Assembly (NCBI GenBank): GCA_050247135.1
Contig: JBFWUT010000001.1
Span: 124,001-188,000 of the forward strand
DNA: 64,000 nucleotides
Direction: 5' to 3'
From: Berkiella sp050247135
GTDB taxonomy: Bacteria; Pseudomonadota; Gammaproteobacteria; Berkiellales; Berkiellaceae
The position numbers and the translations under genes were made by a program. Of the stretch, positions 58,687 to 64,000 are shown piece by piece. Numbering within the stretch: position 1 is the stretch's first letter; every line of letters begins with the position of its first letter. Under the pieces are notes generated by a model. The model had not been told where the DNA came from. It saw only the letters and a program-made list of their open reading frames with translations, and made no database searches.

Positions 58687-61600
58687 ATGTTCAAACCAGA
58701 AACACAAATGTCCCACCGATCGCCTGTCAATCAAAAGCCAACATTAGAAAGCGTTATTGTTGGACTGCTGGAAGAGGCTCGGCAGATCCCAATTAATGCC
58801 CCTGACACTATCACGGCGCCATTAGTCAATGAGTTTTTAGATTATGATAAAGCCTTAAGTAATCTATTTAGCGTCTCGCTTGAAAGCTTGCTTTCGGTTG
58901 ATCTTATCATTGAAGCCAAAGGCCCTAAGGAAATTGAAGAGCGTATAAACGGGTTATATTTTGTGTTTTATAGGGTGATCCCGCATTTATCTGGATTTAA
59001 TGTAATCCAACTCAGTGGAATGTTAGGGGATGCTTTACTAGAGAGTATAGAAAAATATCGTTCTTTGCGAGCAGAAAGTACCCAACCTTCGCTTTTAGAG
59101 ATCTATGATGAGACTGAATTTCGGTTTAAATATCCTGGTCTGAGTCCTTTGTTCGAAGAATATGCGAATGCTTTATCCTCGTTAACTGAAAATCTCACTC
59201 AGGTTAAAGCACAGCAAATATCCCGATATACACTTAAGCGGTTTACAGATAACCTTGATTTTCTGCTGAAAAATACACAATCATTAAAGTTACCTATCGA
59301 ATATCTCTCCAAAAAATTAGACGAGCATATAAAGCTTGTTTTTAAAATCAGCTGTTATATAAAGGATTGCTACAATAAAAGTGAAGCCATGATATTGCTT
59401 CCTAAAATAAAAATATTGTTAGATGAGCTGGCAGTTAAGTTAAGCGCAAATGAAAATTCGAATAAAGTCCAGCTTCTTGGCAAAAGGGTCAAGCAGTTAG
59501 CCCAAAAGACAGAGCAAGCAAGAGCGCAATTAGAAAACGCTGTTGTCACTGCGGCACAGCTAGCGCAACCTGCTTTATTAACGCAAGCGGTTCTTGATGA
59601 GACTGTACAATCATTTTTAAACGAAAATATTATCAGTTTAGGTGAAAGCGAGAAGCTAAACTCTTTGTTAAAAGATGCGAATATCACTCGACAAATAGCC
59701 TCTGCGTTGACTAAGCGTCTTACTAAGGAATTAGCAAGCTGGCCTGATGTCGATAAATTAACACTTGGTCAAATGGCGGAACTATTAACTAATTGCATAA
59801 GGCCAATTGATCTGACGCTATATTTTGTCAATAAGGTTTTGGCGGATCGTCCTGAGTTTGCATTAGAGCGTTCAAATCTTATTTATGAGCTTTTTGCGCA
59901 AATGACTTATTATTTCGTAATTGCCAATCGATATTTTGTATTGCGTGAAGATGTTAACTCTGAAGCTCTCTTTTATTTTAGTGTTTTACAACAATATAAT
60001 CATGCATTAGAGAGCTTAACGCCACGTTACCATGAATTGAGTCTTGATAAATTAAATGCTTCAAAAGACAAATCAGCCAATTTGCAGGATAGACAATCGA
60101 ATAAGCGGCAAGTTTACGAGGCACATCATAATTTACTCACGTTTAAACTATGCTATGCCGTTATTTGTGCAAATGTGCATGAATACGATTTAGCACATCA
60201 AGCATGTAGAGCAACGCAGCAAGCTACTTTAGGTGTGAGTGCCGCCATTGATAGCATGGATGATAAAATAGACACCGAAAACATGAAACGATATCAAGTT
60301 CTGTTAACGGATATTCAAAAGAAACTTGAAACGTTGGTTAGATTAATCAAACTATATACCCAGACAAAAATATCCGCTCTCAATCAAGACAAACATATTG
60401 TTGTTTTTTTACGCAAAAACAATACGGTTCACAGTGTGAATGTCAAAGAAATGATTGATTCAATGGCGAAATCAATTGACAAAGTCACTCCAGATGAAAA
60501 CAGTCCAGAGTATAAAAAATTATCAAAGAAATTTTCTAAAGATACTAAAGTCTATCCTGTGCGTATCGCTATGATTAATTATGTGGCAGAGCGTTCCTTG
60601 GCTGATTCAAAAGCCAAAATGTTAAATCTAACAAGATCCCCCCATGAGCGAATTAATCGCATCCATGACCATCAAAAGAACATTAATGCGCTATATTATT
60701 TTTTCTGTACAACGGCTAAAGAGCATGTTGATGCTTTTCCTAAAGCAGATTCAAAGCATCGTCTGCTTGGATTTATTGTGCTCAATATACATATGCAAGC
60801 AAATGAGTTTGAAAAGCTCATGTTAAATCGTGAGGTGCCTGATGGACAATATGCTGCGCTGTATAAAGTGATCCGCGGTAATTATGTGATGCTATCAAAG
60901 CATCTCTCAAATTTTATTGAAGACATCATGCGAAATCAAGAAGAATGCGTCGTAAAGCTAAAGGCCTTATTAGAGGTTCAGGTGGTGCAGTCTTGTATTT
61001 TTGAGCAATTTGCGGAGTCGGCGTTTGCACAAACGTGTTTCAAGCAGGGAGCTAATATATTAAAAATCCTTAATGATATGCATGAGCTCACACCTCAAGA
61101 ATGTGATCACTATAATACTCTGCTAGCCAATTGTAAATCGTATGAACTTTCTGAAGCAGTGGGCATTCGGCAGTTTTTCGATGATACTTTTAATCAGTCG
61201 AGCTTAATTCATCGCTTTCTAGTTGAATTTGGAAGTGATGATAAAAAGTTTCTTCAAAAGTCCTGTGACGAGAGTGCACAACAAAGAGCCGATAGACTCA
61301 AAGAGCGCTTAAAGCACTCAAAAAACAATTTGAATGAGATGGCTGATATTCTATTAAGTCTGAATAAAGATTTCGGCTTAGATAATGTCATTTTCATTTT
61401 AACTGAGTTAAATCTACAGTTTAAAGAATTAAAGCAATCTTATTTTAAGAAAAAAAATGGCATTTATGGCCTAATTACTGAAACGATTATTGGCATCACC
61501 TTGGATATTGATGTTTGCTTATCTATATTAGAAAAAAACATTGAGCTTCAAGCTATTCAGGCAGAAAAACAAGCTAAAGTTAATGAGGCAAACCGCCTTG

Positions 61601-63276
61601 CGCGCGCTAAGCAAGACATTAAAAGAGAAGAAGAAAGATTGCGTAAAGAAGGCAGGAAAATTGCCTCGACACAAAGGCAAGCTGTCGCTCAAAAAACCGA
61701 AGTTACACAACAAGCGCCTTTACTGCTAAAAGAAAAGCCAAAACCACAACAGCGGGAAAAACAGAATCGTCAGAATCAACCTGTCGCTGAGCCATCGATT
61801 TTCATTACGCAATTTCAAGAACCAAAGCTCAAGAATAAAAAGCGTCGCAGGCTTGAAAAAGAAAAAAAACTAGAGCAAGAACGTCAAGCAAGAATTGCTG
61901 AGCAAAAACAATCACAAATGCAACAAAAAATAGCAGCTAGACAAAATCTCGATCATCAAAGCTTGGCGTTGGAAGCCGGATACCTCCCTGCAAGCGCTAT
62001 AGTCATCCCTAAAAAGAGTCAGATTGAGCAACAAACTAAGGTGCCAGATACTCAAGTTAAAGCTTTGACTGACGATATAGCTAAAATTAGTTTAAAGGAC
62101 GTCAGTCCACAACCACTGCATGAAGAATTTCCGTCTATAAAGCAAAGAGCAGACCATTTAGCTCTGTTTTTTACTCCTGAAAGACTGAGAAGTCGTCTGA
62201 GTCATTTGCCCGATGAAGCATACAAGGTGAATGGTTTACAGATCCCTCTAGATACCAATGTTAAAGCTGTGTTAGAGCTTTTTCATTCTCATGGTGTCAG
62301 AGCCTACCTCTATGGCGGCTATCCTAGAGATGCTTTATTAGGTCGAGAACCTCATGATGCTGATTTTGTGGTTTTTTGCACACCACAAAAAGCAAAAGAA
62401 ATACTAGGTGCTCGCTTTAAAGACAATGCGAATCATGAAAAGCAGTTCGTGTTTGAGGGAGCAGATGTTCGTTGTGAGGACGGAACGCTCAGCTTGTGGG
62501 ATTTTGCTCAAGAAAGAGATATCACGATTAATGCAATACTGGTTGATGAAGACGGCAATATCTACGCCCCAATATTAAGAAGCATCAAGGATCTGTATCG
62601 AGAAGAGTTATATTCGATTGGTAACAGTTCGCAAACCTACAAAGATGATCCCCGCAGGATGTTTCGATTAATCAGACAAAGCCATGAGCTGCAATCAAAG
62701 CTTTCCGAGTCTCAAGAAGTGGCTTTACTCGAAAATGCCGATCTGTTAACAGCGCTGCCCTTTAATCAGTACGCTATGCATTTTTCGAGTTTGTTTATTC
62801 GGGGTGCTGCATGGCTTAATGTGAGATATGTGATTAAATTACGGTTGCTTGGCAGTTTATTACCCCCATTAAAAGTGATCGATTATGCTGATACAGATAC
62901 CTTAAGTTGGTATGAATCAGAGTGTATGAAAGTGGATCGGCTGTATCCTGATGGCGCGAAAACTTATAGTTTTAATATGCTCATCGCTATTTTTTTAGCG
63001 CCTTTACTTGTGAAAGGTTTTAAAGAGGGGATTTACAGTTTTGAGGAAAAAGTTGAGAAAGTCATATTATCATTTAATGAAGTTTTCCCAAACCAAAGCG
63101 AAGCTGACAAGAATATCCTGTCGGCTTTGTTGAAGTCTTATTATTTGCAATATTTAGGGCATCTGCATCAACAGCTAGAGCGGCGTGTGAATCCTCAGGC
63201 CTACGCTGGCATGGCTTATTCCCCACAGCATGAATCGGATGTGAATATCTCAAAAAGAGCTGCCTTTAAAAAATAG
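58687..63276 (+). CDS. Giant protein with C-terminal poly(A)-polymerase/CCA-type nucleotidyltransferase domain
   Basis: 1529 aa. Residues 1-1000 are helical, with no known domain. A long charged coiled coil spans about 960-1110 (EEERLRKEGRKIAS, KKRRRLEKEKKLEQERQAR). Residues 1185-1330 form a class II nucleotidyltransferase head: AYLYGGYPRDALLGREPHDA with catalytic Asp1224 and Asp1226, then ERDITINAILVDEDGNIY and DDPRRMFRLIRQS near 1319. Helices typical of PcnB or CCA enzymes follow. Normal PcnB is about 450 aa, so this is a fusion. Catalytic residues look intact. The substrate is unknown; action on host or bacterial RNA is possible. M1 or M8 may be the start. Confidence 0.88.
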   Translation: MFKPETQMSHRSPVNQKPTLESVIVGLLEEARQIPINAPDTITAPLVNEFLDYDKALSNLFSVSLESLLSVDLIIEAKGPKEIEERINGLYFVFYRVIPHLSGFNVIQLSGMLGDALLESIEKYRSLRAESTQPSLLEIYDETEFRFKYPGLSPLFEEYANALSSLTENLTQVKAQQISRYTLKRFTDNLDFLLKNTQSLKLPIEYLSKKLDEHIKLVFKISCYIKDCYNKSEAMILLPKIKILLDELAVKLSANENSNKVQLLGKRVKQLAQKTEQARAQLENAVVTAAQLAQPALLTQAVLDETVQSFLNENIISLGESEKLNSLLKDANITRQIASALTKRLTKELASWPDVDKLTLGQMAELLTNCIRPIDLTLYFVNKVLADRPEFALERSNLIYELFAQMTYYFVIANRYFVLREDVNSEALFYFSVLQQYNHALESLTPRYHELSLDKLNASKDKSANLQDRQSNKRQVYEAHHNLLTFKLCYAVICANVHEYDLAHQACRATQQATLGVSAAIDSMDDKIDTENMKRYQVLLTDIQKKLETLVRLIKLYTQTKISALNQDKHIVVFLRKNNTVHSVNVKEMIDSMAKSIDKVTPDENSPEYKKLSKKFSKDTKVYPVRIAMINYVAERSLADSKAKMLNLTRSPHERINRIHDHQKNINALYYFFCTTAKEHVDAFPKADSKHRLLGFIVLNIHMQANEFEKLMLNREVPDGQYAALYKVIRGNYVMLSKHLSNFIEDIMRNQEECVVKLKALLEVQVVQSCIFEQFAESAFAQTCFKQGANILKILNDMHELTPQECDHYNTLLANCKSYELSEAVGIRQFFDDTFNQSSLIHRFLVEFGSDDKKFLQKSCDESAQQRADRLKERLKHSKNNLNEMADILLSLNKDFGLDNVIFILTELNLQFKELKQSYFKKKNGIYGLITETIIGITLDIDVCLSILEKNIELQAIQAEKQAKVNEANRLARAKQDIKREEERLRKEGRKIASTQRQAVAQKTEVTQQAPLLLKEKPKPQQREKQNRQNQPVAEPSIFITQFQEPKLKNKKRRRLEKEKKLEQERQARIAEQKQSQMQQKIAARQNLDHQSLALEAGYLPASAIVIPKKSQIEQQTKVPDTQVKALTDDIAKISLKDVSPQPLHEEFPSIKQRADHLALFFTPERLRSRLSHLPDEAYKVNGLQIPLDTNVKAVLELFHSHGVRAYLYGGYPRDALLGREPHDADFVVFCTPQKAKEILGARFKDNANHEKQFVFEGADVRCEDGTLSLWDFAQERDITINAILVDEDGNIYAPILRSIKDLYREELYSIGNSSQTYKDDPRRMFRLIRQSHELQSKLSESQEVALLENADLLTALPFNQYAMHFSSLFIRGAAWLNVRYVIKLRLLGSLLPPLKVIDYADTDTLSWYESECMKVDRLYPDGAKTYSFNMLIAIFLAPLLVKGFKEGIYSFEEKVEKVILSFNEVFPNQSEADKNILSALLKSYYLQYLGHLHQQLERRVNPQAYAGMAYSPQHESDVNISKRAAFKK

Positions 63277-63298
63277 GCTTAAACTGATGGGTAATGGA

Positions 63299-63658
63299 TT
63301 AAAAATAATCATCTAGGCAGTAATTTCCTTGTTTGATGGGGGTATCTGTTTTTGCTCTGTAGTAATAAATGGTCATGTCGTTATTGTTCATTTCCCAGGC
63401 ATGAAGGATATTATCGTCAAAGAGCACTAGCTCGTTTTCTTGAATGACATATGCTTTATCTAAATAAAATAGCTTCATGCTATTTCTGGTGTTGATTAAA
63501 ATCACCCAGGGCTTATCGCCATTACTAAAATAGCGATTATGTAGAGGATAATTTGCGGTATGCTCTTTTCGCTCTTCTTGCGCAATAAGTACACCTTGAT
63601 ACATTCTTTGTTCGCAATCTTTAATAGCATTGGGGCTGTATTGGGTGATATGGATCAT
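63299..63658 (-). CDS. Small cupin-like protein
   Basis: 119 aa. A single beta-rich domain has the strand pattern KPWVILINTRNSMKLFYLDK, YVIQENELVLFDDNILHAWE and NDMTIYYYRA. The turn before HAW resembles a cupin second motif. Some metal ligands are not obvious, so it may bind a ligand without catalysis. Its ATG overlaps the stop of the upstream cupin regulator gene (ATGA), so the two are co-translated and probably act on the same signal. Confidence 0.65.
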   Translation of the reverse strand: MIHITQYSPNAIKDCEQRMYQGVLIAQEERKEHTANYPLHNRYFSNGDKPWVILINTRNSMKLFYLDKAYVIQENELVLFDDNILHAWEMNNNDMTIYYYRAKTDTPIKQGNYCLDDYF

Positions 63659-64000
63659 GCTCTGTCCTTGGGATAATGGATAATATCGTGGATACTCGCC
63701 AATTTTTTGGTTAGATTTCGATAGCCATGAGGCTGGTCCGCATTAATACGAAGACCTTCACCTTCATTTAGGGTATGCCAATTATTGTTTGCGAAGACTT
63801 CCATTTTTCCTTGCGTAACAATGACGTGTTCAATTACGCCTGCCGCATGAGGGGGCGACAAATGTTCACAGCCCGGCAATAGCTCAATAATAAAAAGTTC
63901 AAAGCTTAATTGCTTATCAAAAGGGAAAAGTGGCATCACGCGGATTTTTGTATCGATTGGATGAAGATGCTCTGCTTTACCGCCGCGGTGGACTGGGGTC
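63655..64000 (-). CDS. XRE-type regulator with C-terminal cupin domain, N-terminus beyond the right edge
   Basis: The frame is open to the window edge (TPVHRGGKAEHLHPIDTKIR, VMPLFPFDKQLSFELF), so the ATG/GTG near 63939 is internal and not the start. The visible 114 residues are the cupin half of HTH-cupin regulators: FELFIIELLPGCEHLSPPHA, GVIEHVIVTQGKMEVFANN and GEGLRINADQPHGYRN. An N-terminal helix-turn-helix is expected outside the window from family knowledge. It is translationally coupled to the small cupin protein downstream. Confidence 0.8.
   Translation of the reverse strand, partial: TPVHRGGKAEHLHPIDTKIRVMPLFPFDKQLSFELFIIELLPGCEHLSPPHAAGVIEHVIVTQGKMEVFANNNWHTLNEGEGLRINADQPHGYRNLTKKLASIHDIIHYPKDRA

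Overview
The window looks like chromosome of a host-associated gammaproteobacterium of the Legionellales/Coxiella/Berkiella kind. This is judged from gene order and gene content, not from a database search. Housekeeping genes follow the gammaproteobacterial order closely: purB-mnmA, icd, cspD-clpS-clpA, infA, aat-trxB, ftsK-lolA-rarA-serS, then uvrY-uvrC-pgsA followed by tRNA-Gly, tRNA-Cys and tRNA-Leu. Between and after these blocks lie long, poorly conserved genes with eukaryote-like features, as in bacteria that deliver effectors into host cells. These features include ankyrin repeats, a polyproline FH1-like tract, a mitochondrial-carrier-type protein, a C-terminal CaaX box and a possible nuclear localisation signal. 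No secretion system is encoded in the window.

Layout. 1-9.5 kb: a proline-rich protein cut by the left edge, the PEP synthase regulator ppsR, an AAA/DUF4143 ATPase wedged between ppsR and ppsA, ppsA, an unknown protein, and an ankyrin protein with a cysteine-protease-like C-terminus. 9.6-28.5 kb: the conserved core, ending with a porin, two tandem PstS-like periplasmic proteins and a Bax-inhibitor-1 family membrane protein. 28.7-33.1 kb: tRNA-Ser(UGA), uvrY-uvrC-pgsA, and tRNA-Gly(GCC), tRNA-Cys(GCA) and tRNA-Leu(UAA). Three copies of a structured repeat with covarying arms sit beside these tRNAs.

33.0-39.8 kb is a genomic island. The last 60 bases of tRNA-Leu(UAA) are repeated at 39785-39844 with one mismatch, which is the footprint of tRNA-targeted site-specific integration. 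No integrase is visible. Cargo: a frameshifted HEAT-type immunity-like pseudogene, two ankyrin paralogues that converge on a small gene for a double-glycine-leader peptide, an ABC-ATPase/TOPRIM (OLD-like) nuclease with a small zinc-ribbon partner, and a membrane-anchored protein. The cargo suggests defence or inter-bacterial competition.

40-64 kb is accessory. It holds a P-type cation ATPase, a small basic protein, a class I aldolase and a short-chain dehydrogenase; then an APH-type kinase and an L,D-transpeptidase. After these come effector candidates: a repeat protein with an NLS-like tail, a mitochondrial-carrier homologue downstream of an 886-residue unknown, a TraB/TIKI-like protein ending in CIIC, and a 1529-residue protein whose C-terminus is a poly(A)-polymerase/CCA-type nucleotidyltransferase. 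Two small membrane-protein genes (DUF1622, DUF389), a Lys-Gly heptad-repeat lipoprotein and a cupin operon cut by the right edge complete the window. No CRISPR array, rRNA or complete insertion sequence was seen.
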